NCBI GenBank assembly: GCA_008638375.1
Contig: CM018046.1
Coordinates: 42,307,706 to 42,371,705, forward strand
Length of the DNA stretch: 64,000 nucleotides
Direction of reading: 5' to 3'
Origin: Nyssa sinensis
Taxonomy: Eukaryota > Streptophyta > Magnoliopsida > Cornales > Nyssaceae
Under the pieces are notes generated by a model. The model saw only the letters and a program-made list of their open reading frames with translations, searched no databases and had not been told where the DNA came from. Below, in pieces: positions 1 through 11,939 of the stretch; positions within the stretch are counted from its first letter, which is position 1; each line of letters starts with the position of its first letter. A program made the translations under genes and the position numbers.

Positions 1-3000
1 TTTCGAGGTTGGTAGGCCAGTATCTGGTGTTTTGGTCTGTCAAAACCCCAAAATGGGTCTTTTTAGAACAAAAACTTGCAAAAGTTTCAAACAGGTGATC
101 CAAACCGAGTGTCGTAAGTTTGTGCAAGTGTATTTTATCATTTGGAAGGTGTGTGATGGGGTTTCAGGGTCGGTAGGCTGGTATCCGGTGTTTTGGTCTG
201 TCAAAACCCCAAAATGGGCCTTTTTGGAGCAGAAACTTGCAAAAGTTTCAAACCGGTGATCCGAACCGAGTGCCGTAAGTTCATACAAGTCTATTTTATC
301 ATTTCTGAAGTGTGTGATGGGGTTTCGGGGTTGTTAGGCAGATTTCTGGTGTTTTGGTCTATCAAAACCCCAAAATGGGCATTTTTAGAGCAGAAGTTTA
401 CAAAAGTTTCAAACCGGTAATCTGAACCGAGTGCCATAAGTTCGTGCAAGTCTATTTTATCATTTCTGAGGTGTGTGATAGGGTTTCGGGGTAGTTAAGC
501 CGATATTCGGTGTTTTGGTCCGTCAAACTCCCAAAATGGGCATTTTTGGAGCAGAAGTTTGCAAAAGTTTCAAACCGGTAATCCGAATCGAGTGCCGTAA
601 GTTCGTACAAGTCTATTTTATCATTTCTGAGGTGTGTGATGGGGTTTCGAGGTAGTTAAGCCGATATTCAGTGTTTTGGTCCGTCAAACACCCAAAATGG
701 GCCTTTTTAGAGAACCGAGTGTCGTAAGTTCGTGCAAGTATATTTTATCATTTCTGAGGTGTGTGATGGGGTTTCGGGGTAGTTAGGCCAATATTCTGTA
801 TTTTGGTCCGTCACAACCCCAAAATGGGCCTTTTTGGAGCAAATACTTGCAAAAGTTTCAAACCGGTGATCCGAACCGAGTGCCGTAAGTTCATGCAACT
901 CTATTTTATCATTTGTGAGGTGTGATTGGGTTTTGGGGTAGTTAGGCCAATATCCTGTGTTTTGGTCCGTCACAACCCCAAAATGGGCTTTTTTGGAGCA
1001 AATACTTGTAAAAGTTTCAAACCAGCGATCCGAACCGAGTGTCGTAAGTTTGTGCAAGTCTATTTAATCATTTGGGAAGTGTGTGATGGGGTTTCAGGGT
1101 TAGTAGGCCAGTATATGGTGTTTTGGCCTGTCAAAATCCCAAAATGGGCCTTTTTGGAGCAGAAACTTGCAAAAGTTTCAAACCGGTGATCCGAACCGAG
1201 TGTCATAAGTTTGTACAAGTCTATTTAATCATTTGAGAGGTGTGTGATGGGGTTTCGAGGTTGGTAGGCCGGTATCTGGTGTTTTGGTCCATCAAAACTC
1301 CAAAATGGGTCTTTTTGGAACAGAAACTTGCAAAAGTTTCAAACAGGTGATCCGAACCGAGTGTCGTAAGTTCGTCCAAGTGTATTTTATCATTTGGAAG
1401 GTGTGTGATGGGGTTTCAGGGTCGGTAGGCCGATATCCGGTGTTTTGGTCCGTCAAAATCCCAAAATAGGCCTTTTTGGAGCAGAAACTTGTAAAAGTTT
1501 CAAACCGGTGATCCGAACCGAGTGCCATAAGTTCATACAAGTCTATTTTATCATTTCTGAGGTGTGTGATGGGGTTTCGGGGTTGTTAGGCCGATTTCTG
1601 GTGTTTTGGTCTGTCAAAACCCCAAAATTGGCATTTTTAGTGCAGAAGTTTGCAAAAGTTTCAAACCGGTAATCCGAACCGAGTGCCATAAGTTCGTGCA
1701 AGTCTATTTTATCATTTCTGAGGTGTGTGATGGGGTTTCCAGGTAGTTAAGCCGATATTCGGTGTTTTGGTCCGTCAAACCCCCAAAATGGGCATTTTTG
1801 GAGCAGAAGTTTGCAAAAGTTTCAAACCGGTAATCCGAATCGAGTGCCGTAAGTTCGTACAAGTCTATTTTATCATTTCTGAGGTGTGTGATGGGGTTTC
1901 GGGGTAGTTAAGCTGATATTCGGTGTTTTGGTCCGTCAAACACCCAAAATGGGCCTTTTTAGAGAACTGAGTGTCGTAAGTTCCTGCAAGTATATTTTAC
2001 CATTTCTGAGGTGTGTGATGGGATTTCGGGGTAATTAGGCCAATATCCTGTATTTTGGTCCGTCACAACCCCAAAATGGGCCTTTTTGGAGCAAATACTT
2101 GCAAAAGTTTCAAACCGGTGATCCGAACCGAGTGCCGTAAGTTCGTGCAAGTCTATTTAATCATTTAGGAAGTGTGTGATGGGATTTCAGGGTTGGTAGG
2201 CCAGTATATGGTGTTTTGGCCCGTCAAAATCTCAAAATGGGCCTTTTTGGAGCAGAAACTTGTAAAAGTTTCAAACCGGTGATCCGAACCGAGTGTCGTA
2301 AGTTTATGCAAGTCTATTTAATCATTTGGGAGGTGTGTGATGGGGTTTCAAGGTTGGTAGGCCGGTATCTGGTGTTTTGGTCCGTGAAAACCCCAAAATG
2401 GGTCTTTTTGGAACAGAAACTTGCAAAAGTTTCAAACCAGTGATCTGAACCGAGTGTCCTAAGTTCGTGCAAGTGTATTTTATCATTTGGAAGGTGTGTG
2501 ATGGGGTTTCAGGGTCTATAGGCCGGTATCCGGTGTTTTGGTTCGTCAAAACTCCAAAATGGGCCTTTTTGGAGCAAACACTTGCAAAAGTTTCAAACCG
2601 GTGATCCGAACCGAGTGTTGTAAGTTCATGAAAATCTATTTTATCATTTCTGAGGTGTGTGAGGGGTTTCGGGGTAGTTAGGCCAATATCCGATTTTTTG
2701 GTTTGTCAAAACCCTAAAATGAGCCTTTTTGGAGTAGAAGTTTGCAAAAGTTTCAAACCGGTTATTCGAACCGAGTGCCGTAAGTTCGTGCAAGTCTATT
2801 TTATCATTTCTGTGGTGTGTGATGGGGTTTCAGGGTAGTTAGGCTGATATCCAGTGTTTTGGTCCGTCAAAACTCCAAAATGGGCCTTTTTGGAGTAGAA
2901 ACTTGCAAAAGTTTCAAATCGGTGATCCGAACTGAGTGTCGTAAGTACGTGCAAGTCTATTTTATCATTTCTGAGGTGTGTGATGGGGTTTCAGGGTAGT

Positions 3001-4542
3001 TAGGCCGATATCCTATGTTTTGGTCTGTCACAACCCCAAAATGGGCCTTTTGGAGCAAATACTTGCAAAAGTTTCAAACCGGTGATCCAAACCGAGTGTG
3101 GTAAGTTCGTGCAAGTCTATTTTATCATTTGAGAGATGTGTGATGGGGTTTCGGGGTTGATAGGCCGATATCCGGTGTTTTGGTCCGTCAAAACCCCAAA
3201 ATGGGTCTTTTTATAGTAGAAAGTTGCAAAAGTTTCAAATCGGTGATCCCAACCGAGTGCCGTAAGTTCGTGTAAGTATATTTTATCATTTAGGAGGTGT
3301 GTGATGGGGTTTCAAAGTCAGTAGGCCAGTATCCGGTGTTTTGGTCCGTCAAAACCCCAAAATGGGTCTTTTTGGAGTAGAAACTTGCAAAAGTTTCAAA
3401 CCGGTGATCCGAATCGAGTTTTGTAAGTTCATGCAAGTCTATTTTATCATTTCTGAGGTATGTGGGGGTTTCAGGATAATTAGGCCGATATCCAATACTT
3501 TGGTTTGTCAAAACCCCAAAATGGGCCTTTTTGGAGTAGAAGTTTGCAAAAGTTTCAAACCGGTGATCCGAAGCGAGTGTCGTAAGTTTGTGCAAGTCTA
3601 TTTTATCATTTCTGAGGTGTGTGATGGGGTTTTGGGATAGTTAGGCCGATATCCGGTGTTTTGGTTCGTCAAAACCCCAAAATGAGCCTTTTTGGATCAG
3701 AAACTTGCAAAAGTTTCAAATCGATGATCCGCACTGAGTGTCGTAAGTTCGTGCAAGTCTATTTTATCATTTCTAAGGTGTGTGATGGGGTTTCGGGGTA
3801 GTTAGGCCGATATCCTGTGTTTTGGTTCATCACAATCCCAAAATGGGCCTTTTTAGAGCAAATACTTGCAAAAGTTTCAAAGCGGTGATCTGAAGCGAGT
3901 GCCGTAAGTTCGTGCAAGTCTATTTTATCATTTGAGAGGTTTTTGATGGGGTTTTGGGGTTGGTAGGCTGGTGTCCGGTGTTTTGATTCGTCAAAACTCC
4001 AAAATGGGCCTTTTTGGAGCAGAAACTTGCAAAAGTTTCAAACCGGTGATCCGAACTGAGTGACGTAAGTTCATGCAAGTATATTTTATCATTTGAGAGG
4101 TGTGTGATGGGGTTTCAGGGTCGGTAGGCCGGTATCCAATATTTTTGTCCGTCAAAACCCCAAAATGGGCCTTTTTGGAGCAGAAACTTTCAAAAGTTTC
4201 AGACCAGTGATCCGAACCGAGTGCCGTAAGGTGCAAGTCTATTTTATCATTTGGGAGGTGTGTGATGGGGTTTCAGGGTCGTTAGGCCTGTATCCAGTGT
4301 TTTGGTCCGTCAAAATCCTAAAATGGGTCTTTTTAGAACAGAAACTTACAAAAGTATCAAACCGGTGATCCGAACTGAGTGTCGTAAGTTCGTGCAAGTT
4401 TCAGGGTCGGTAGGCCGGTATCAGTTGTTTTGATCCGTCAAAACCCCAAAATGGGCCTTTTTAGAGTAGAAACTTACAAAAAAATTTAACGGTCATTTGA
4501 ACCGATGAAATTAAATAAGTTCGTGCAACTCTATTTTTTTAT
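1..4542. repeat. 161-bp satellite array A, with higher-order repeat
   Basis: About 28 head-to-tail units with a 161-bp period: the landmark GTGTGTGATGGGG falls at about 149, 310, 471 and 632. Each unit has a conserved core with CCGTCAAAACCCCAAAATGG and a short inverted repeat AAACTT-GCAA-AAGTTT. A unit shortened by about 36 bp occurs near 711 and again near 1963. Bases 1-1252 and 1253 onward match as a higher-order repeat of 1252 bp (seven full units plus one short one). The last unit decays near 4490-4542. The array lies inside the transposon, just past the last exon of its transposase gene. Open frames of 60-116 codons in it are by-products of the repeat. Confidence 0.93.
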
Positions 4543-4606
4543 TTATACGTAACATTTTCTATGTCTAATAATAAATTCACCAAAGTATATAATTTTAAAA
4601 ACTTAC

Positions 4607-6072
4607 CAAGGTTGAACAGAGCTACCCTGTTGGCTGAGCATCGTCTACACAAGAGCCTCTAGCTAGGCCTGGCACTCCTCGAGCGCCGTCACCTTCTGCC
4701 ACAGCTCTGCATTCTCTCGCTGAACAACCTTAGTGGCCGCATGAAACCTAGCATCACTCTCGACGGTAAAGGACAATGTTGTCGGCTCCATCCTACTCCC
4801 TAAGCCATGCACATATCCGCGCCTCTTGCCCAGAACAGTCTTCCGTATCTGGTCATCGGTCGGCGGATGCTCACCCTCAAGAGTCGGCTGAGCATGCAGC
4901 TGGACCATCTCCTCCTATAAAAGCACATAAATATATGTTACTACTTTTATAACTTTAGATTAATATTAAATTAGTAATACTGTTATATATACATAAATAA
5001 CTTACATAAAGCCGTTGAGCTTCAAGCCCAGTCCAACCCTTCAGGGATTGTAGTGCGTCTTGTGCCACAACTCAATGGGGCTGGGTGGTGCACCGATCTC
5101 CTGGTCTCGCTGTAATAAATAAACAGTAGCTTGTGAAGATTAATTTCATGAAAAGATTATACAATAAGAACTTGATACATGTATTAACTTACCATCTCAT
5201 GCCTATACCTAACAAAAGATCGTGATCCACCACAATGGGTCACCTGTTGCTTACTTCTGCTCTCACTATTTTTCTTGCTAAGTTCCTACACTTGGCCAAA
5301 ATGACATGAAGGTTAGTATAAATGACAATGATTTATCATACAACAAAAATAATTTTGACAATTTTTTCTTAAAATGCCTCACTAGCGAACCGGTCGCATA
5401 GTAACATCCAATCCTCCACTGCCACCCCCTTGTAGGGTCTGTCGCGAGGCTCTCTACCGGCTGCCACCTCCGCCTCGTAGTGCATGTGGAACTTGTGTCG
5501 ATAGTCCCTGAAACGGACTTCCAAGTAACGGTCCACTACCTTCACGACATGAGACAGGTGGAGATCGATGTCAAACTTCTCCTATGAAGCATGTCATTGT
5601 CAAAACATTATGACATTAGATATGTTAACATTTAGTTGAACACAATAATAAAAGACATACCTGGAGATGCGCATGAATATCCCGTCTCTCCGCGTCAATG
5701 ACCTGACTCCAGTCACTAATATAGAGTAGGGAGCGTAGCCGGCAAATGATGTCGACCTCCGTGGTGAACTGTTGCGCCCACCCAGCAACGGGCTTCAGCA
5801 AGCCCGGAGGTATCTTAATCCGAAAGCGCGCGCCCCCTGCTGCCTCCATCTGAACCTACAAGTTACGATTCTTCGACCTATCACGCCCTTGTCAAAGGGC
5901 AGTGGCCGAAGCTTTAAAAGAAATAAAATAGAAACAATTAGTATCATATTTATATAATCATTAATAAAAATAGAAACTATGTATACCATCGACGGCAGGA
6001 TAGGTCGACCCTGCAGATGAGGGGGAAGGGGTCGATGGGTCCTACATAACTGCGTGAACCTGGTCTAACCAT
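4607..6072 (-). pseudogene. Plant transposase (Transposase_24 / Ptta-En/Spm type), copy 1, broken
   Basis: Six exons with canonical splice sites can be traced on the minus strand: 6072-5987, about 5911-5661, 5581-5383, 5285-5193, 5109-5006 and 4914-4607. Recognisable family motifs are FRDYRHKFHMHYE (exon 3), KQQVTHCGGSRSFVRYRHEM (exon 4), APPSPIELWHKTHYNP (exon 5) and VLGKRRGYVHGLG followed by a coiled-coil-like tail (exon 6). The protein is the accessory, DNA-binding type of CACTA transposase. The frame is broken by TAG at 5856-5858 and 4663-4665; the other copy has CAG at both. A TGA also lies near 5893. Exon 6 still ends in a GTAAGT donor, but beyond it lies the satellite array, so the 3' exon is missing or replaced. 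Confidence 0.8.
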
Positions 6073-6241
6073 ATCTACAAAGAAAGTTTAAAAATAAAAT
6101 TGTTTCTATTTAATCATAAAAAATAAAATTCTTATCGAAGTAAAAATGAATACCCATTACATCATAAAATTGAATATCCATTACATTATAAAAGCCAAAA
6201 TCCATTACACTTGATACTAACACATGTAACACCTATTACAA

Positions 6242-7303
6242 TTATTCATTTGAGTCTGTATCATCATCTGAACTTAAATTTTCTTCATTCTTGGCACAAT
6301 ACTCTAACAATGTGTCATCATCAGTGAACGGATTGAAACCATCGCTAGCCAGCCCAAGTCGTACGTTACGCGCCTCATTTGCAAACCATTCGTGATTTGT
6401 ATCAAACTCAGCGCAAGTTTGAGAATCTGTCGGATGCCTACATACATTTTCCTCAGCAACACACTTCTCCTTATGCCACCGCATATCTTCTGCCGTATTC
6501 TGAGACATGTACAACCTTTGTAGTCTAGGTTTTAAGGGAAAATATCTCAACATCTTGTGCGGAATTGTCTTGCTCTTTCCCTCATTCACCTTGTCCCTGG
6601 GTTCGTGGCACATTGTACACTCTATACGTTATTCAGTCTCCTTCCAAAATAGCATGCAATCGTTTCTGCAAGCATGTATGGAAATATACCCAAGGCCCAA
6701 ATCTCTTAATATTTTTTTCACATCGTAATATGATTTCGGAAAGGTCTCCCCAGTAGGAAGCGTGGCTTTAATCAATTCAATGACCATATTAAATGATTTG
6801 TTACTCCATCGGTTGATGGTCTTAATATGAAGGAGTTTCACGAGAAAGTCCAGTTTCGAAAACTTATCACAACCCGGATATAACGGCTGCCTTGGTTCCC
6901 TCAACAAGGACTCAAATGCTTTCGATTGTCCTATGTCACTCTTGTGACTACTCGCCCCAGTTGTAGCCCCCTACAAGTCTGCCAGCATTTGTGGCAAGCC
7001 TTCGTAACCAACCCCAACATTATCACCAAAGTCATCTTTTTTTTCATCCTCAAATACCACTCATACGTTACGGAGTTCCCATAAAATTTCTAACACATAT
7101 ACCTCTTGTCCATCCCGTGTTGGAGTAGGTGCTCTTTGGCCTCATCTATGTGCATATAATCCCTATTATTACACCTTCTACATGGACATCTTATCCTATT
7201 TCTCCCATCTGCAGATGCACGAGCAAAACTCAATAAAATCTTTGATTCCCTTCACATACCCTGGAAAATGCCTGCCCCTCAAGTCCATCCAACTCTTATC
7301 CAT
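6242..7303 (-). pseudogene. TNP2-like CACTA transposase (Transposase_21), copy 1, truncated and broken
   Basis: Starts at ATG 7303 with MDKSWMDLRGRHFPGY, the usual N-terminus of plant TNP2 proteins. After a frameshift it continues with the Cys-rich NRIRCPCRRCNNRDYMH, then GLGYISIHACRNDCMLFW, LRYFPLKPRLQRLYMS and NVRLGLASDGFNPF. There are a TAG at 7090-7092 and a TAA at 6629-6631. After DGFNPF, where family members continue into the catalytic core, this one jumps to an acidic tail ending SSDDDTDSNE and stops. The catalytic part is therefore absent. The same junction is present in the other CACTA copy, so the deletion predates the two copies. Confidence 0.82.
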
Positions 7304-9382
7304 TTTCGTCTACTTAATACAAGTCAAAAATGATACTCATTATAAATATAAAACATGAATCCTATCACCTCCAACTTCTCTCTAAAGGGTAAGGTGGTCC
7401 TATCCCATTCATGAATGCATAATCTACATTACAATCAGCAGCAAATCAAATGCTTGATTCCACTCGGACAAAATTTCGACAGCATCTCCCTACGGTTTTT
7501 CAAGTATACGAGATAGACGTTAGCACGCCTAAATATATACCCAGAGAACAATAGGAGACTGTGCTGAAATTTTGTCATAGTGAAATATTCAAGCACGAGT
7601 AGCTATCGATTGCAATGCAGATTTATGCATTCTCGAACTGTCCTCTCTGGACAATTCAAGAATCGATTTTCATACACACGAGCCCAACTGCGAATAAATT
7701 TCGCGACAAGATTCACAAGTGATGACTCCCGAACGGGGCTAGGCTTACATGAATGCAATTACATAATTGGTTTCTTAATCGTTTAATTATAAAAAGGGTT
7801 GATTCATGGAATCAACACTAATTTATGCTTGTACTTTCTTAGAGAAAGAGGTAATTATATTCTAATATCAAAACAAAATTACTAATGTAATGTAACATTG
7901 AATAATTTACTTAAATAATAAATCAATTATTTACAAATTACAAGATATATATATATATATAATTAACTCATATGGTGGGGAGGTGAAAAAGGTAAGGGAA
8001 GTGAATGAAGGTTTGCCACAACGCCCATCAAATCCTTTTGCACAAATAGTAAGGCAATATGTGCGTGCCCCCACATATTATACAAATTAAAAAACATTAC
8101 GTGATACCATCAAGTAAAACATTTTCATCAAAATTTTTCTCGTTAAGAATTTTACCAGTCTTTAGTGGTGAATACTTGCAATCCCTCGTCAATCCATGTC
8201 TAAAATTTGTGTACTTAATTTTACATAATAAATAATATAATATAAGATTACTATGTGTATTAAATTTTATACTAAAGTGAATGAAACTAATTTTGTGTTG
8301 ACTACTATGGTCTTTACATTGTTAGATGTTAACATCAGTTTTTTGGGGGATGACTCCCTGCTCCCGCCTATCTGCAATGATGAAGTTGCTAAATTATGTC
8401 TGGACATATGATTCTTATCCATGATTTTATATGCTTCTTCTGAGCAATATGGTTTATGCATTATTATTTGGTTTGCTATTTTTTCTTCAGTTTTATGTCT
8501 ACATTCTTAATTCTAGCATTCTTCCTAGAAGTTTTTAATACATTTTTTCTTATAAACAATAAAAAATAATTAATAATTGAGATAATTATACCTACATCTA
8601 AAAAGTTTGTTCTCACTAAAACTTTTTTCTAATTTTTTTTTCTCTTCTCTTTCTAAAATTTTATCTAAAATAGACCTATCAAAAAAATATCTAAATTATA
8701 TTTAACAAATATGCATACATATTCATACATATAACCCATTAATATATTACATAGCAATTTACTAATAAAAATCATAAGCACATAAAAGTAGAGGATACAC
8801 TTCTGGCCAAAAAATTAACATCCAAAATCAAACTAAGCTCTCCCAAAATAAACATGTTTAGCAACACAAAAGGCAACCAAAACCATCATTTGGAAATGAA
8901 CTTGCTACAGTACCCCCAAATACCAACAAATTGTACTAAATAGCATCAAGAACATGATTGATCATAGACCACGAAGGGCCAAGAGAAGCCCAACACCAAA
9001 AGCTAGCATCAAGAGAAACCCACCAAACGAACCAATCAAACTAACTGAACAAAAGATCAACCAAATACCATGGCCGGAAAACCAATTGAACAAGATTGCA
9101 GATTCAAAACAATAAGCAGCATAGATATAATTGCATAACAGATACAACCTCTCCTAATTTCCAAAACATGATAGTTAGAAACCCTAACCTTTTATCAAGC
9201 AAAATTCGATTATATATGGCGAACGGTGGCCAAGAGGGTTTCGGGGTCGTCGGGGAAGTGCTAGTCGGCAGCGGCGGGGGCAGTTTCTGGGCTATTTGAG
9301 ATCGATACAGAGAGAGAAAGAGTATTCATCAACTACAGAGAGAGAGAGAGAGTGGAGAAAACTGCAGAGAGAGAGCTTGGGA
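7304..9382. other. CACTA 5' region, copy 1, no supported gene
   Basis: AT-rich sequence between the transposase start and the transposon terminus. Two short minus-strand frames (8267-8461, 64 codons; 8962-9147, 61 codons with two hydrophobic stretches) and one plus frame beginning MANGGQEGFG (9217-9297) are largely kept in the second CACTA copy. I recognise none of them. They could be untranslated leader or captured host fragments. AATTT at 8289-8293 is the uninterrupted site that in the other copy holds the 4.3-kb nested insertion. Confidence 0.5.
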
Positions 9383-9776
9383 TATATTATGACTTATTAG
9401 CGACGCACACTAAGTTTATGCCCATTGCTAATTGTACATCAAACGACAGCGTTTCATTTGTGCGTCGCTAATAAGTTTATACATGTCGCTAATTGTACAT
9501 CAAACGACAGCATTTCATTACGGCAAACTATTTGTGACGCCCAACCATGCGTCGCTAAAAGTTTTAACTATTAGCGACGCACATGTGCGTCACAAATGGC
9601 CACATGTAAACGCTAATAGGTTCGCGCCTATTTTTTTACGAGGAAAAATAATTTTTTATTACATTTTTATTTTTTTTAGCGACACCACACGTGTGCGTCG
9701 CTAAAAGGCACTTTTAGTGACGCTTCCTGTGCGTTGCGAATAATATGCGTCGCTAAAAGTGCCACTTCTTGTAGTG
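9383..9776. repeat. CACTA right subterminal repeats and terminal inverted repeat, copy 1
   Basis: A dense cluster of the 10-12-bp motif TTAGCGACGC(AC) in both orientations, for example GTGCGTCGCTAA, ending in the terminus TTCTTGTAGTG at 9776. In CACTA elements such subterminal motifs are the binding sites of the accessory transposase and the terminus is cut by the catalytic transposase. Followed by GTA (9777-9779). Confidence 0.85.
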
Positions 9777-11041
9777 GTATTAAGTTTAGATTTGATCTTT
9801 AACATATTAAAATGGCATTAGGTATGATTTAGTTTTGAATATTGGGTATATTTTATCTTTAAAAATTACTTTAATATAAGTATAAACTTGTTTTGGTGTT
9901 TTAGTATATGAATTGGAAACAACAATAGCTATTTTGTCCAAGCATGACTTAGCTCCATCCAAATGAAAGTGTTGAATTTAATACTGAAAATTTCCAGTAG
10001 CTTGACTGTAAGAACGGTATCAAAGTAAGAATATTTCAGTAGGTATATAAAATATTATAAGTATTAATTATTACTAATAACTTGAGTTGAAGCATTTTTA
10101 ATTATGTTGTTGGACTTTTTTCTAGGTTATTGGAATAATAAACTTGAGACATTGCAGTCTTTTAATATTATAATGTCATGTATGCTATAATTCATTTTTT
10201 TATAATAAATCATATCACCCATGATATGTAACTTAACACACTTATCCGAAAAATGATAAGTCGTCATTCCTTATCTAAGTCATACAACATCTACAATTTT
10301 ATTTCACATCAGCATATAAAAAAAAATTACTTTATTTCACATCAGCATATGGAAAAAACAAAAAACTAAATTTCTCATATGTTAAATATTTCAAAAAAAA
10401 AAATGCAATGGTCAATCATGGATAACAAAAACTCATGAATTGATTCGCGCAAGTAATACATGCGCATGCATAATCGCACGTGATATGAACACGTAAATTA
10501 TACGCTATAATCAAATCGCGAGAAATAACATTCGCAACTAACCATAGAATTCCTCAATATTCCAATTTCTTACTAATATGCAAATACACGTCCAAAAGTC
10601 TCAGTTGTACAATCATCCTTTGTGGTGCTTAATATTAGTTGTGCAACATTTATAATGCCATTCAGCAATTCAACGGCTCTCATACTTCATATTAGAGTCA
10701 ATTGAGAGTCACTTGGGACCCCCAAAAAAAAAAAAAAAAACACATCAGCAATGTAACTGGATGTGCCTGGGCCGCTCAATCACTCCATCTTAGTTGTAAA
10801 CCATTTGACATGTTTCCATCTATTACTGAACTCTCCGGTCTTAATCATTTGCTTCTCCCTACACACGTATAACCATAACCTATTTTATTCTTGACTGTTC
10901 CATTGCTCTGGTACGGGGATCCAAGAATTTCAGAAAAGTAATTGCTTGCTCTTTTCATGGTTGCACTATTATTGTGCTCTCCTTCCCTCCAACAAGGGCA
11001 AAGAGACACCTAGAAAGCAGTGAAGTAGCAGATTTGACTTT
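9777..11041. other. Intergenic, AT-rich; contains the empty retrotransposon target
   Basis: No gene seen. It holds a poly-A tract near 10724-10740. ATAAC at 10869-10873 occurs here once; in the duplicate copy it flanks both ends of the 12.1-kb LTR element, so this is the pre-insertion state. Confidence 0.8.
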
Positions 11042-11251
11042 ATGGTATTTAGCTTTACACCTTGCAGACACGTTCTTATCATTCTGTTGTTGTTGCTGGG
11101 TTTGAGATTGATAGCGGTGGAGAATAGATTGTTGGTTGATAGGGTGGTTATACCTTTTATTGCTTTCTACTCTCACTTTCATACCCCACTATACACCTTA
11201 TGTTCCTCGCCCTGTCATCTCAACTTCACAGGTGTAGGAGAGAGATGTTGA
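11042..11251 (+). other. Short unrecognised reading frame (69 codons), copy 1
   Basis: ATG to stop, beginning MVFSFTPCRHVLIILLLLLG with a hydrophobic N-terminus that could be a signal anchor, ending FTGVGERC. The duplicate at 51934-52143 is nearly identical (one Cys/Phe difference near the end). I recognise no family, splice pattern or promoter, so this may be chance. Confidence 0.2.
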
Positions 11252-11644
11252 GTATACGTCCTGAATACGAACCACAGATAGTTGGTCCACCAGTCCCAAT
11301 TGTGTTCTGCCATCATATTGGTAAATTGGTTAGCACCCATTAATGGAAAGAGTGAGGTCTTGGTGCAAACCATTATGGTCCTAGAGCCATCTGTCTCTTT
11401 CTGTGTGTGTGTGTGTGAGTGAGATATAACTTGATATTATTGACATATTTGGTTAGGTAATAACTTGTTCAGAAGCATATTGATATTTTGCTTTTTAACA
11501 CAAGTGTCAAGATTTTCTTTTTAGCTTCACTATGATGTTGTAGTTTAATATGTGGTTGACTTGGAGCAATATTTGGATTGAACAGAATACCTTTTTTTCG
11601 CCTCTTGTAAGATCTATCAGTGAGAACACCACTACTCAAAAACA

Positions 11645-11932
11645 TTGAATTACATGTGGTATGACATTGGAAAATGTTATCAATTCCATGAGATCCATGT
11701 CATAGCACCTTCACTTGGTACCAGAGCATTTAGCACAATCTTTGCAACTACAACGGGTTGCTGTAGATTATCTGCAATTCCACAACAAGGCACTCTCAAT
11801 TTTGAAAAAATATCAGATACTCCTGAAAAAATACTTCCAACGATAAGATTGAATGCACATATGGCTACCAATCTTACCGTTGAGAATATGGGGAGTACTC
11901 AAAATTTACTCCTCAATCTCGGCACAAGTTAG
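11645..11932 (+). other. Unrecognised reading frame (95 codons), copy 1
   Basis: Begins MNYMWYDIGKCYQFHEIH and stops at TAG 11930-11932. The duplicate (52539-52910) stays open for 123 codons because AGT-AAT replaces AGT-TAG. Of six base differences I count in the shared part, three are synonymous (GGT/GGA, TTT/TTC, TCA/TCG) and three change the residue, so there is no clear sign of selection. No family recognised. Confidence 0.2.
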
Positions 11933-11939
11933 TGTCCAA

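Larger units (their letters stand above)
1..9776 (-). mobile_element. CACTA (En/Spm) DNA transposon, copy 1, left end outside window
   Basis: A CACTA-family element read on the minus strand. The right terminus ends in CTTGTAGTG at 9776, the complement of the plant CACTA terminal motif CACTACAAG, with many copies of TTAGCGACGC just inside it. Inward come a non-coding stretch, a TNP2-like transposase relic (6242-7303), a plant transposase of the Transposase_24 type (4607-6072) and a 161-bp satellite array (1-4542) that runs off the window start. The same parts occur in the same order in the complete copy at 25952-38521. Both transposase genes are broken, so this copy is non-autonomous. The left terminus is not visible. 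Confidence 0.85.

Noticed and set aside
1..4368. Many overlapping open frames of 60-116 codons on both strands, with similar proteins (FGAETCKSFKPVIR..)
   Set aside because: They are translations of the 161-bp satellite. Their spacing and phase follow the repeat and no start or splice context recurs, so they are not genes.
10955..11182. Minus-strand 75-codon frame with a Gln run, identical in both copies
   Set aside because: It overlaps the opposite-strand frame, and the Gln run comes from a TTG/TTGTTG repeat. No supporting signals.
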